Shown piece by piece: positions 17,001-25,104 of a stretch of 64,000 nt of DNA; the stretch's first letter is position 1, and every line of letters starts with the position of its first letter. The stretch spans positions 26,967-90,966 of the forward strand of contig CAYLPJ010000020.1 in assembly GCA_964385465.1 (NCBI GenBank). Reading direction: 5' to 3'. The notes under the pieces were generated by a model that ran no database searches, was not told the DNA's origin, and saw only the letters and a program-made list of their open reading frames with translations. Both the position numbers and the translations under genes were made by a program. The stretch comes from CAYLPJ01 sp964385465. Its GTDB lineage: Bacteria > Planctomycetota > Phycisphaerae > SM23-33.

Positions 17001-18143
17001 GGACTTCTCCGCCTGCCGCGTCTGGGCCAGGGCGGCCTTCGCGGCGTCGGCCGTCTTCTTCCACGCGGCGGCTTCCTCGGCCGCCTGCTTCTTCGCGGCG
17101 TCGGAGGCGTCGGAGCTCGAGGCAACCGTCTTCGCCCTCGCGGCCGCGCCGGCGGCGGCTTCCGCGGCGGCCTTGGCGACCGCGGCGGCCTTGGCGGTTC
17201 GCTTGGCGGCCTCGGCTTGGGCGGCGTCGGCGGCCTTCTTCCTGGCGGTGGCCGCGGCGACGGCCTTGGCGGCCGCCTCCGCCCGCGCGGGGGCCTGCTT
17301 GACGTCATTCTGTGCCTTGGTCAGCTCGGCCTTGGCGGCCTCGGCAGCCTTTCGCCTGGCCTTGGCTTCGGCGTCCGCCTTCTGCCTGGCCTCCTTCGAG
17401 ACACTCCCGGCGTTGGCCTTGGCGTCGGCGGCGGCGCGTTCGGCGGCCTTGAAGGCGGCTTCTGCCTCGGCCACCTTCTTGGCGGCGTCGGCCAGCGCCT
17501 TGTCGGCGGCCTGCTTGTGCTTCTGGGCTTCGGGGAGCTTGGCGGCCGCGTCGGCGAGTTGCTTCTCCAGGTCCTGCTGCCTCTTGCGGGCCCGCGACAG
17601 GGCGGCCTTGGCGGTGTCGGCGACTCTGCGTTTGGCGGTCGCCCGGGCGTCGGCCGCCTTGGCTTCCCGGTCCAGCCTGTTGGCGGCGTTGGCGGCGTTC
17701 TTGGCTGCGAGCTCCGCCGCTCGGGCGGCCTTTTCGGCGTCGTCGTAGGCCTTCTGAAGCGGCTCGGCCTTGGTCTTTGCGGCGGCGAGGGCCTTGTCCA
17801 GGGGCGGCTTGGCCTTGGTTGCCTCGGCGAGGGCCTTCCGGGCGGCCGGAACGGCGGCCTCGGCCCGCTTGAGGTCCTGCTGGCCGCCTTCGCCGGCGAG
17901 GCGTTTCGTCTCGGTGGCCCGGGCCCGCTTGGCGTTGGCTTCCTTCCTGGCCTTGGCGTAGGCGGTATCGGCTGCCTTCATGGCCTTCCACAGCGGGCCG
18001 ACCGCGGCCTCAGCTTCCCTGGCGGCCTTCTCGGCGGCCTGGTAGGCGGCCCGGGCCTTGGCCTCGGCGGGGGGTTCGGCCTGCGCCCGCATGAGGGGGC
18101 ATAGCAGCAGCAACGCAACAAGCGGCAACGCGTTGGTCTTCAT
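14007..18143 (-). CDS. DUF1549/DUF1553 protein with giant Ala/Lys coiled coil
   Basis: 1378 residues from the ATG at 18143, which begins a signal peptide (MKTNALPLVALLLLCPLMRA); upstream in-frame starts give an Arg-rich non-signal. Residues about 25-835 are almost pure Ala/Lys/Arg/Glu coiled coil built of repeats of about 94 residues. DUF1549 follows from about 850 (KIDELVFAKLKSLG, FLRRAYLDVTGTLPT, DYWAMKWSDILRVK), then DUF1553 from about 1120 to the end (DPRVVFADWLIRPENPWFA, NRTWAWIMGRGIIHEPDD, LKRLILTSTTYQLSS, NSPEFLLRH). The family usually has a haem-binding (CxxCH) or other short domain in front; no CxxCH is present here. It is first gene of the trio. Domain calls are firm; the role of the coiled coil is unknown. 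Confidence 0.92.
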   Translation of the reverse strand: MKTNALPLVALLLLCPLMRAQAEPPAEAKARAAYQAAEKAAREAEAAVGPLWKAMKAADTAYAKARKEANAKRARATETKRLAGEGGQQDLKRAEAAVPAARKALAEATKAKPPLDKALAAAKTKAEPLQKAYDDAEKAARAAELAAKNAANAANRLDREAKAADARATAKRRVADTAKAALSRARKRQQDLEKQLADAAAKLPEAQKHKQAADKALADAAKKVAEAEAAFKAAERAAADAKANAGSVSKEARQKADAEAKARRKAAEAAKAELTKAQNDVKQAPARAEAAAKAVAAATARKKAADAAQAEAAKRTAKAAAVAKAAAEAAAGAAARAKTVASSSDASDAAKKQAAEEAAAWKKTADAAKAALAQTRQAEKSAGSAADAAGKKLADAQARKKAADAALPNAKKRLEAATKAARAAEQAAGKAEAAAKALAAKAGMSDEQKKQAAADAAAKRKSVDAARAAWERARAAERAARQQANDAAQKLARATAKKKLAEAGLTGVKKQIAAGTTRADAAEQAARAAEKEAAETKRAADAAAAKRKAAADAAAALAKAKKAHENARANAARATKAVTDATAAKNQADARLAKAAKQAADAAKAFQTADKAAADAEAKARKLSGEDAKSKASKQAADDAAARRKAADAAKAALAKAREAEKAAKGAVAAAEKKLNEARAAKTASDQALPKARKQIDAAAGANESARKAAGELLELDAASRKAAAAAAAKRQAANAAKKALDPVQKALEQAALKANRATQALARAKKRKESAEKHLANLKKRIASAKKTHVADEKAAKAAEAAAVPLKKDAEKKRAAYVAARNLAGEKRAQAEQAKGVLYRLVASRRVPKLLDSPGPAKPSNKIDELVFAKLKSLGIKPALCSDAVFLRRAYLDVTGTLPTAEEAKAFIRSKDKNKRVALVDRLLERKAHFDYWAMKWSDILRVKAEFPVKVWPNAAQAYHRWIWESIAENKPYDQFARELLTSSGSNFRVGPVNFYRAIQNKTPEGVAAATGLALMGTRIHSWPQERREGMAAFFSQIGYKPTSEWKEEIVFWDPLNSTEVPGSTAPGVPAVDKSVTVTNTIPRELEKPLKPNGPLKAVFPDGAKTAVPPDRDPRVVFADWLIRPENPWFAKAIANRTWAWIMGRGIIHEPDDIRQDNPPSNPEVLTYLEEELVSHGYDLKHLKRLILTSTTYQLSSVPRSTKPEAAAHFAHYHLRRVEAEVLIDALNDITGSSDLYTSAVPEPFTYIPEDMPAVALADGSVTSSFLTLFGRSARSTGMENERVNQLGSTQWLYMLNSAAIQNKLYQGPRLKAIIAAGGKPAEIAERLYLTILSRFPTEPDIQAAEEYAKAGAAKGRDVWLDLAWALINSPEFLLRH
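15690..17655 (-). repeat. Seven or so ~94-residue coiled-coil modules in tandem
   Basis: Within the DUF1549/DUF1553 gene, modules restart with variants of AAKRKAADAAKAAL: for example AKRRVADTAKAALSRA, ARRKAAEAAKAELTKA, AWKKTADAAKAALAQT, AKRKSVDAARAAWERA, AKRKAAADAAAALAKA, ARRKAADAAKAALAKA and AKRQAANAAKKALDPV. Spacing between restarts is about 85-98 residues. Boundaries are approximate. The DNA is correspondingly low in complexity (GGCGGCCTTGGCGG-like words). Confidence 0.75.
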
Positions 18144-18468
18144 CACGAGGTACCTCACGGCTGGGTTGACTTGGGCCTGGCCTTCGGCTTGGTTGAGTGA
18201 ACGCATCCTGCGAAGACCGGCACGCGGTCCGGCAACCTGTCTCGCGGTCCCGGGCTGTCTCCGTGATCGTGGCGCCCTCCGAGGCAAACCCCTCCCGCCT
18301 CGCACAGCGCCTGTCTATTGTAGGCACGCCAGCGTGGCCTTGTTCGGCTGGCGCGCGCTTAAACGCGCCGACAGCCCCGGGGATGCGGACTTCTCCCGGA
18401 CACCTCAGGCGCAGCTTGGCGACTGCCGGGCGCGCGTTCCCGCAACGTCGGGCCGCGTTCCAGGCCGG
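18144..18468. other. Intergenic region, 325 bp, no convincing gene
   Basis: It lies between the GH2-like stop (18469) and the DUF1549/DUF1553 start (18143), both on the minus strand. A hairpin GGCGCG-N8-CGCGCC at 18350-18369, about 100 bases beyond the GH2 stop, could end that transcript. A TACAAT -10-like box on the minus strand (18322-18317) lacks a good -35. GAGGTACCTC, a 10-base palindrome, lies at about 18147-18156 directly before the start codon. Frames in the region have no coding character. Confidence 0.4.
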
Positions 18469-21400
18469 CTACTCGATCCGTTCCGCCGCCGTGACGGCCA
18501 GGAGCACCGGCGCGCCGTAGCGACGCCCGGGGCCCTGGCGCATGTCCACCGACGCGATCGCCACGTCGGGGCGGGGATTGGTCCACTGCATGGCATAGAC
18601 GGCCGTCTTGGGTGTCTCGCCGCTCTCGGCCTCTTCGGCGCCGGGCGAGGCGGCGGCCCAGGCCAGGACGGCGTCCTTGAGGCCCGTCGGGCGGGCCTGG
18701 ACGTAGTGGGCGGCCCCGAGTCCGTAGTTCACGGGCACGACGGCGGTCTGTCCGTCGGCGTAGTGGACCACGTATTCCCACACGGCCGGGGGCTCGCGCC
18801 GGCGGCGTCCGGGCTTCCACTCTCGCTTTTCCACCATCGTGTGGAGGAAGAACAGCGCGTCGGCCTTGCGCCCCACCTCGATGCCTTCGACGGCCTTGGG
18901 CGCCTTGACGCGGGGCATGCCCTGGAGGGTGACGGCGCTTTCCAGCGGCGAGGTCTTGAAGTCGCGGATCTGGTAGACCACGCCCTCGAACTTCTGGCGG
19001 TTCAGCGGCAGGTGGGCCAGGTCCGGCTTCAGCGGCCAGCCCTGCTCGCCATCCAGGTACAGGTTGCAGTGCTTCTCCATCGAGACCGGGTGGTACCGGA
19101 GCCCCTCGCCCGGCAGGATGGACCGGGCGCCCTCGAACGTCGCGTGCAGGTTCCCCAGCACGGTCGTGAAGATGGTCTTCTTCTTCTCGGCGTTCTCGGG
19201 CAGCTTCTCGCGGGCGGGGATGTGGAGCTGGTTGAGCAGGATGCCGCCCTTGCCCTGCGGGTAGCGGACCAGCCCGCCGACGTTCAGCATGGGCTTGACC
19301 TTCTCGTAGAACTTCGACGACCGCTTCACGCGAAGGGCGAGGTTGTCAAGCCCGGTGAGGTCGCGGTCGACGTCGATGTCGGACAGGTCGATCGTTACCC
19401 GGTCGGCGGCGCGGGCGTCGAATTCCCACTCCTGCGTCGCCAGCGTCTCGCGGGTGTAGGGCTCGACGGTCAGCTTCTCGCTCGTCGTGTCGCCGTCGGC
19501 GTGGAATGTCAGCGTGATCGACCGCAGCGTGTCGCAGACGCGGTTCGGCCGCAGCCGCAGGCCGATCACCTTCTCCGTGCGGGGCAGGTCGATCGTGAAC
19601 TTCGTCGGGTCCCCCCGCTGGGCGTGGATCGTGAACGTGTAGACCCACATGTCCGTGCCCGTCAGCCCGTTGACCATGTTCAGCGGCCAGGTGTCGCGAC
19701 CGGGGCCGGTGACGTCCGGGTCGTTGAAGTACGCCGGCTGTGGCCAGGCGGCGAACGGGGCGATGTCGTCGTAGTCGACGACGTGGCTGAAGATGTCGTC
19801 GGCCAGCCACTGATCGCCCTTGTGGCGGAAGATCTTCTGCCCGGTGTACATCACTACGTCGCGCTGGCTGAGCCCGGTAGTCAGCGGATCGCGCGGGGCC
19901 GTCAGCGCCACCTTCTCCAGCCGGAACGGGCGGAGGAGGTGCTTGACGCCCACCAGGGCGTTGAAGTGCTCCAGGCTCTCCGGCGTCACGCCCCAGAGCA
20001 TCAGCCAGCCGCCCGACTCGTGGAACCGCCGGACCGCGTCCTTCCTCGATGCCAGCTTTCGCAGGTTCGCCGGCGTCGCCTCCACCACGACGATCTCGTG
20101 CTTCCCGGCCGCGACCGCCTTGACGGGATCGCTCAGCCGGTCATGGACAAGGCCGCTTTCGGCGATCATCCTCGCGGCGGGGCTCCCGTCGGCGAAGACG
20201 ACGGCGGTGGCCTTCTGCTCAAGCCGATAGCCCAGCGTGTAGTTGACGAGGTTGTCGAACATCCTGGTGGCCACCGGATCGACGCCGAGCTTGGTCCCGA
20301 TGGCAAGCTGGCAGAGCACCAGCGCGCCCTTGTCGACGGTGCAGACGGCCAGGGCGGTCTCGCCGAGCATCCCGTCGCACTGCACCAACGATCGCGCGCC
20401 GCGGCTGGGCTTGCGGTAGGCGTGGCGGTAGACCACGTGTCCGTCGGACCAGAACCGCAGGTCCTCCGGCGCCAGGCCCGCGAAGGCCGGGTGGGTCATG
20501 TCCTGGCTGAACGCGATCCGCCCGACGTGGTCGGTGACCTCGAAGTCCGCCGGCGTGGCCTGGTAGTGCAGCGGGTGCTGCTGGTCCAGCACGAGCACCT
20601 TCGCGCCGGACGCGGCGAACTGCCGCCATCGCGGGCTGGTGGCCTGGCGGGGCGAGACGAGATCCGGCCCGACGATCAGCACGTCCACGTCGCCGGGCAC
20701 CTCGTCCAGCGCCTTGATCGCGGTGAACTCGAGGCCGCGGTCGCGGAGGCGGGCGGAGACCGCCCCGCCTTCGTCCCACACGACGACCTTCGCGCCGTCG
20801 GCCGACGGCTTCGGCGCCCCGTCGGCGTCCAGCACGCTGATGTCCCTGGCGTCATCGAACACCTGCTTGCCGTCGCGTGCGGCGCGAAGCACAAACCGAC
20901 CTCTCAGCCGCTCGGTCGTCTCGGGCGCGCGGAAGGCGATCTGCCACACTTCAGCCTCGCCGGGCGGGACGCGGAAGGTCTTGCTCTCGCCGGCGACCTT
21001 CTTGCCGCCCAGCTCGATCGACCAGGACGCCTCGATCGGCGTGTCGTGGTGCGTGTCGTTGAAGACCTTCAGCGTCCGCGACACCTTGGCGCCCGAACCG
21101 AAGGTGGTGTTCCACTGCCGGCACAGCACGGCCACGGGCTGCCAACTGATGTAATGCCCCCCGCCCGTGGACTTGTCGCCGTGCCAGAAATGGAACCCCG
21201 CCAGGTCGATCCAACGATAGCCCTCGCTGAGCATCCGCGTGGACAGGGCGGCCGCCTCGCGGGTGTAGGACCGCCCGAGGAAGCATCGCTCCCCGCCGAC
21301 CTGGGCGAACCACCCCGGCGGCTTGCCGGCGATGAAATGGTCCTCGCTGAGGAAGATCGGCTTGTCCATGGCCATCGGCCAGGGCTGCTTGGCGCTCGTG

Positions 21401-23583
21401 CCCGTCCAGCCCTCCAGCCCGTAGGCCATGTCGGGGTATTCCCGCATGTTGGCCGTCTCGTAGTGACAGCCGTTGACCGGCAGCGACTGGTCCATCAGCG
21501 CCCGCCCGCCGGCAACGTTGATGCCCGGGCGGGTGGGGTCGACCTCGCCGACGGCGCGGGCCATCTTCTTGAATTCCGGCTCGACGACGTCCAGGTTGCC
21601 GAAGTTGCGGGCGTTGATGTAGACGATCTCGTTGTCCAGCTCCCACAGGAAGACCGACGGGTTGTTGCGGTAGTCCCGCGTTCGCGCCCGCGCCTGGGCC
21701 CGGACGTTGTCGAACAGCGCCTCGTTGGCCACTTTCACCCTCTTGCCGTCCCGCTCCTCCTTCAAGGCCAGGGCATAGCTGGCGTGCTGGCCGTCGAAGG
21801 TGGTGACCGTCTTGCGGACGGGCACGCCGTGCTCGTCGAAGAAGTCCAGCGCCCTCGCCTGCCGCATGCCCCCCCAGCCGCTGTGGAACCGCAGGCGGAA
21901 CATGTTCTGACCGCTCTGCCGCCAGAACGCCACGGCGTCCTTGCGCGTCTCTTTCGTCGCCCCGCCGTAGGACAGGTCCGCCCGGAGCTGCTGCCGCACG
22001 CCGTTGAGAAAGAACGCCGTGCCCCGGATCTCCCACTGGCGGAAACCGAACCGCGTCCGGGCCTCGTCGATGGGCTTGCCCCCGGCAGACAGCGTGGTCA
22101 CCACGTCATACAGGAACGGATCGTCCCGCCACCACAGGTGCGGGTCCTTCCACGGCTCGGAGACCTCGAAGGTCAGCGACTCCCCGGCCGGGACGGTCTT
22201 CGTCACCGCGGCGAAGGCCTTCTCGGCATCCCCGCCGCCGTGCGGCTCGACGCGGTTGCCCACCCGGACCTTCGCCGCCTTGCCGGTCGGGTTGTGCAGC
22301 GTGATCTCCAGGGCCAGCTTCTTGTCGGTTACGCTCGGCTTGGCGAACACGTCCGCGACGTACACCGGCCCGGCCGAGATCAGCTTCACGCGATCGAGTA
22401 TGCCGTTCGCCCCGTGGCCCTTCATCGGGTAGTCGAACTGGTGCGTCGTGCCCTGGTTGCGGTCGAGGTACTCTTCCGGCCGGTTGAATGCGTACCGCGT
22501 GTTGGGCCGGTCGCCGCGGCTCTGCTTGAGGGCGTAGTAACGGTCCTTGACGCCGACCACGATCTCGTTGACCTTGCCCGGCTCGATGCCCTCGGTCACG
22601 TCCAGTTGCCAGCCGGCCAGGGGGATCGTCCGGTGCCCCATCCGCCTGCCGTTGACGTGCACCGTCACGAACGTGCTGACCTCGTCGAAGTCCAGCACAA
22701 AGGCCCGGCCCTTGTGTCCGGCGGGGACGTCCACGCGCGTCTTGAGCAGGTAGCGGTGGTTGAACACCAGGTCCGGCCGCTGGACGCGGCGGTCGCCGGG
22801 CACGGACATCGAGCCCCAGTGGAGGTCCAGCTCGGGCAGGGGCACGGGGCCCTCGCGGTCCTCGACGAGGCCCCGCTCGTCGAACCGCGCCATCTGCCAA
22901 CGCCCATGCAGCGGCAGGGCCACGCGCGGGCTCTCCGCGGCGGGCATGGCGAAGACGTGCTTTTCGGCCGCGATGTCCTGCTCCGTCCGCCAGTCGGCGT
23001 CGGGCTTGTGCTTGCCGTTGGGCACCCACCGCCCGCGGTACAGGCAGAACGCGTCGGCCGTCCAGACGACGCGCTTCGGGCCGCGGGCGCCTTTCTTGTC
23101 CTTGCCGTATGCCCGCGGAATGCGGATGTGCAGCGTGTGCCTGCCGGGCTTCAATTCCGCCTCGCCCATCAGCACCCAGCCGATGGACTTCCACCGCCCG
23201 AGCTCCTGGAGGTCGGTGGCCACGTCCTCGGGCTCCTGCTTGGTGATCGTGTCCCGGGGGCCGTCGTCGATCCGCCAGTCAAAGGGCGTGCGGATGCTCT
23301 CCATGCCGATACGCCCCCAGACCTCGTACGTGCCCGCCTCGGCGACCTCGAAGTCATACGACACCAGCGCGCCGTCTTCGGGGATCTCCTTCTCCATCTC
23401 GTCGGGCTGAGCGGCCAGCCCCGCCCAGTTGCCGTCGGACAGGAACTCCGCCCCGCTCCACGCCGAGGTGGGAATCTCGATGTTGGCCTTCGTCGGGGCC
23501 TCGCCCTCCAGCCAGACGTACGGTTCGCCGCCCGCCGCCGACGCCGCCGACAACGCCAGAACGATGGTCAGGATTCGCTTCAT
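18469..23583 (-). CDS. Very large secreted GH2-like glycoside hydrolase
   Basis: 1704 residues; ATG at 23583 with GGAG seven bases upstream and an 18-20-residue signal peptide (MKRILTIVLALSAASAAGGE). The N-terminal 230 residues are a carbohydrate-binding-like beta-sandwich (YVWLEGEAPTKANIEI). A GH2 sugar-binding/sandwich section follows (LPLHGRWQMARFDERG; VTVHVNGRRMGHRTIPLAGW), then a TIM-barrel section with FLWELDNEIVYI at about 645-656, where Asn-Glu is the expected acid/base pair. Later parts include a glutamine-amidotransferase-like sandwich (VDVLIVGPDLVS, GGWLMLWGVTPESLEHF) and a discoidin-like stretch. The length is far above the 600-1100 usual for GH2. The substrate is unknown, probably a beta-linked glycan. 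It is divergent from the gluconolactonase-like gene. Confidence 0.82.
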   Translation of the reverse strand: MKRILTIVLALSAASAAGGEPYVWLEGEAPTKANIEIPTSAWSGAEFLSDGNWAGLAAQPDEMEKEIPEDGALVSYDFEVAEAGTYEVWGRIGMESIRTPFDWRIDDGPRDTITKQEPEDVATDLQELGRWKSIGWVLMGEAELKPGRHTLHIRIPRAYGKDKKGARGPKRVVWTADAFCLYRGRWVPNGKHKPDADWRTEQDIAAEKHVFAMPAAESPRVALPLHGRWQMARFDERGLVEDREGPVPLPELDLHWGSMSVPGDRRVQRPDLVFNHRYLLKTRVDVPAGHKGRAFVLDFDEVSTFVTVHVNGRRMGHRTIPLAGWQLDVTEGIEPGKVNEIVVGVKDRYYALKQSRGDRPNTRYAFNRPEEYLDRNQGTTHQFDYPMKGHGANGILDRVKLISAGPVYVADVFAKPSVTDKKLALEITLHNPTGKAAKVRVGNRVEPHGGGDAEKAFAAVTKTVPAGESLTFEVSEPWKDPHLWWRDDPFLYDVVTTLSAGGKPIDEARTRFGFRQWEIRGTAFFLNGVRQQLRADLSYGGATKETRKDAVAFWRQSGQNMFRLRFHSGWGGMRQARALDFFDEHGVPVRKTVTTFDGQHASYALALKEERDGKRVKVANEALFDNVRAQARARTRDYRNNPSVFLWELDNEIVYINARNFGNLDVVEPEFKKMARAVGEVDPTRPGINVAGGRALMDQSLPVNGCHYETANMREYPDMAYGLEGWTGTSAKQPWPMAMDKPIFLSEDHFIAGKPPGWFAQVGGERCFLGRSYTREAAALSTRMLSEGYRWIDLAGFHFWHGDKSTGGGHYISWQPVAVLCRQWNTTFGSGAKVSRTLKVFNDTHHDTPIEASWSIELGGKKVAGESKTFRVPPGEAEVWQIAFRAPETTERLRGRFVLRAARDGKQVFDDARDISVLDADGAPKPSADGAKVVVWDEGGAVSARLRDRGLEFTAIKALDEVPGDVDVLIVGPDLVSPRQATSPRWRQFAASGAKVLVLDQQHPLHYQATPADFEVTDHVGRIAFSQDMTHPAFAGLAPEDLRFWSDGHVVYRHAYRKPSRGARSLVQCDGMLGETALAVCTVDKGALVLCQLAIGTKLGVDPVATRMFDNLVNYTLGYRLEQKATAVVFADGSPAARMIAESGLVHDRLSDPVKAVAAGKHEIVVVEATPANLRKLASRKDAVRRFHESGGWLMLWGVTPESLEHFNALVGVKHLLRPFRLEKVALTAPRDPLTTGLSQRDVVMYTGQKIFRHKGDQWLADDIFSHVVDYDDIAPFAAWPQPAYFNDPDVTGPGRDTWPLNMVNGLTGTDMWVYTFTIHAQRGDPTKFTIDLPRTEKVIGLRLRPNRVCDTLRSITLTFHADGDTTSEKLTVEPYTRETLATQEWEFDARAADRVTIDLSDIDVDRDLTGLDNLALRVKRSSKFYEKVKPMLNVGGLVRYPQGKGGILLNQLHIPAREKLPENAEKKKTIFTTVLGNLHATFEGARSILPGEGLRYHPVSMEKHCNLYLDGEQGWPLKPDLAHLPLNRQKFEGVVYQIRDFKTSPLESAVTLQGMPRVKAPKAVEGIEVGRKADALFFLHTMVEKREWKPGRRRREPPAVWEYVVHYADGQTAVVPVNYGLGAAHYVQARPTGLKDAVLAWAAASPGAEEAESGETPKTAVYAMQWTNPRPDVAIASVDMRQGPGRRYGAPVLLAVTAAERIE

Positions 23584-23754
23584 GGGGAATCTCCGTGTGT
23601 GCAGGGAACCGAGCGCTTGTTGAACCGCCCAGCCCGGACAACCTATCGCGCCGACCGCCCCACTATCCGGGAGCGTACGGGAGGCCGATCGGGTAAGATG
23701 CCCGCACCGCGGCCGGACCGACCGGGCGGAACTGAATGAAAAGGACAGCCTACC

Positions 23755-24732
23755 GTGCGACCGCACATCCTCAACGCCGTGGCCCTGCTGATGGCTGGCT
23801 GGGCCCTTGCCCCCGCCGTGCCGCCCCCCGCCCCGGCCAAGGAGCCGACCATGAAAGACACTGCCCTCCCCCAGGAGATCGATGTCGTGGACGAGTCCTT
23901 TCACGAGGTCATCGGCCGAAAGGCATCCGTCGAGCGGATCTGCAAGGGCCTGAAGTTCACCGAGGGCCCGGTCTGGCTGCCGTCGCGGAAGATGCTGCTG
24001 TTCAGCGACATCCCGGCCGACACGATTTACCAGTGGACCGAGGGCGGCAAGCGGAAGGTCTTCCGCAAGCCGTCCCACCATGCCAACGGCAACACCACGG
24101 ACCGCCGCGGGCGGCTGATCACCTGCGAACACGGCAGCCGCACCGTCACCCGGACCGATCCCAACGGCGACGTCAGCGTCATCGCAGCGACGTACAAGGG
24201 CGGCAAGCTCAACAGTCCCAACGACGCCGCCGTCAAGAGCGACGGGACCGTCTGGTTCACCGACCCGCCGTACGGCCTCGGCCGCCGCAAGCGGGAACAG
24301 CAGGCCAACCACGTCTTCCGGCTGGACCCCGACGCCTCCGAGCCGGTCGCCGTCGCGTCCGACTTCGACATGCCCAACGGCCTGTGCTTCTCGCCGGATG
24401 AGAAGCACCTGTACATCGCCGACAGCGGCCGGCCCCACCACATCCGGCGCCTGCCCGTGCTCAAGGGCAACCGGCTGGGCAAGGGGAAGGTCTTCGCCGT
24501 CATCCGCCCCGGCGTGCCCGACGGCATCCGCACCGACCGTGCCGGGCGGCTGTACTCGACCGCTGCCGACGGTGTGCAGGTCTTCAGCCCCGCCGGCAAG
24601 CTCATCGGCCGCATCCGCACGCCAAAGCCCGCCGCGAACTGCTGTTTCGGCGGCACCGACCGCAAGACCCTCTTCATCACCGCCCGCGACGGTGTCTACC
24701 GCGTCCGCCTCGCCGTCGCCGGGCGAAGATGA
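23755..24732 (+). CDS. SMP-30/gluconolactonase-like beta-propeller, secreted
   Basis: 325 residues from a GTG at 23755 with AAAAGGAC upstream; a signal peptide (LNAVALLMAGWALAPAVPP) covers residues 5-27. Family signatures of the six-bladed propeller are visible: LKFTEGPVWLPSRKMLLFSD, SPNDAAVKSDGTVWFTDPPYG, DMPNGLCFSPDEKHLYIAD and PDGIRTDRAGRLYST. The metal ligands expected of lactonases (Glu in TEGP, Asn in SPND, Asn/Asp pairs in MPNG and IAD) are all in place. It probably hydrolyses a sugar lactone outside the cytoplasm, fitting a link to the divergent GH2-like enzyme, but many members have other esterase roles. Confidence 0.9.
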   Translation: MRPHILNAVALLMAGWALAPAVPPPAPAKEPTMKDTALPQEIDVVDESFHEVIGRKASVERICKGLKFTEGPVWLPSRKMLLFSDIPADTIYQWTEGGKRKVFRKPSHHANGNTTDRRGRLITCEHGSRTVTRTDPNGDVSVIAATYKGGKLNSPNDAAVKSDGTVWFTDPPYGLGRRKREQQANHVFRLDPDASEPVAVASDFDMPNGLCFSPDEKHLYIADSGRPHHIRRLPVLKGNRLGKGKVFAVIRPGVPDGIRTDRAGRLYSTAADGVQVFSPAGKLIGRIRTPKPAANCCFGGTDRKTLFITARDGVYRVRLAVAGRR

Positions 24733-24769
24733 CCCCCGCCCTCGCCGCCTCACAGTCTGCAACCGATTG

Positions 24770-24798
24770 TTGACGAACAGGCCGATCCGGCCTAGAAT
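24770..24798 (+). promoter_or_regulatory. Strong promoter of the giant surface-protein gene
   Basis: TTGACG (24770-24775), 17-base spacer, TAGAAT (24793-24798). It is the only near-consensus pair in the 372-base gap and predicts a start near 24805, giving a leader of about 300 bases before the ATG at 25105. Confidence 0.6.
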
Positions 24799-24804
24799 AG
24801 GGGC

Positions 24805-25104
24805 ATCGAGTTCGGGCTCTCGCAGCACCATGCACTTCTGCAATGCCCGGGCTGAATAGGTAAGAAGAGGAACTGTCACTCCATCCTGTTTGCAGTGGCC
24901 GGCTCAGCGTACCGACGCGAGACGCCGGAGGGCGGATGGCCCGAAGCCAACGGGCGATCTCTCGACGCGTCAAGCCAGAACGAACAGGGAGAGCACATGT
25001 CGCATATGTGCAAGGCTTTGTCATCTGCTGCCGCCTTCTGTCGGCGGCCTGACGTACTTCCGCCTGCCATATCCCCCTCACGCATGCTTCCAGGGAGAAT
25101 CGCC
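24805..25104 (+). promoter_or_regulatory. Long structured 5' leader of the giant gene
   Basis: Two foldable segments are visible. In 24914-24971, GACG/CGAGA pairs with TCTCG/CGTC (3-base bulge) and encloses the hairpin GCCCG-AAGCCAA-CGGGC (24939-24955). At 25030-25048, GCCGCC-N7-GGCGGC lies about 45 bases before the Shine-Dalgarno AGGGAGA (25092-25098). An in-frame ATG at 24997 with its own GGGAGAG could give a longer protein, but the signal peptide argues for 25105. I do not recognise a known riboswitch class here. Confidence 0.4.

Noticed and set aside
15690..17655. CRISPR-like or satellite array
   Set aside because: The repetitive DNA is coding, in frame, diverged between units and lacks fixed repeats with unique spacers.
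14220..18104. 1294-residue open frame antisense to the DUF1549/DUF1553 gene
   Set aside because: It is the Gly/Leu-rich mirror of Ala/Lys codons; the sense strand has DUF1549 and DUF1553 motifs and a signal peptide.
18058..23739. 1893-residue open frame antisense to the GH2-like gene
   Set aside because: No recognisable motif and typical shadow composition; the sense protein is clearly GH2-like.
23736..24401. ATG-started frame at 23736 overlapping the gluconolactonase gene
   Set aside because: It is a frame-shifted Arg/Pro-rich shadow; the GTG frame at 23755 has a signal peptide and lactonase motifs.
18469..24879. Longer version of the GH2-like gene starting at 24879
   Set aside because: The extension runs antisense through the whole gluconolactonase gene; the signal peptide and Shine-Dalgarno set the start at 23583.
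24901..24975. Cyclic-di-GMP, cobalamin or SAM riboswitch in the giant gene leader
   Set aside because: Paired elements exist but the conserved loop words of these classes are not present, so only an unnamed structured leader is reported.
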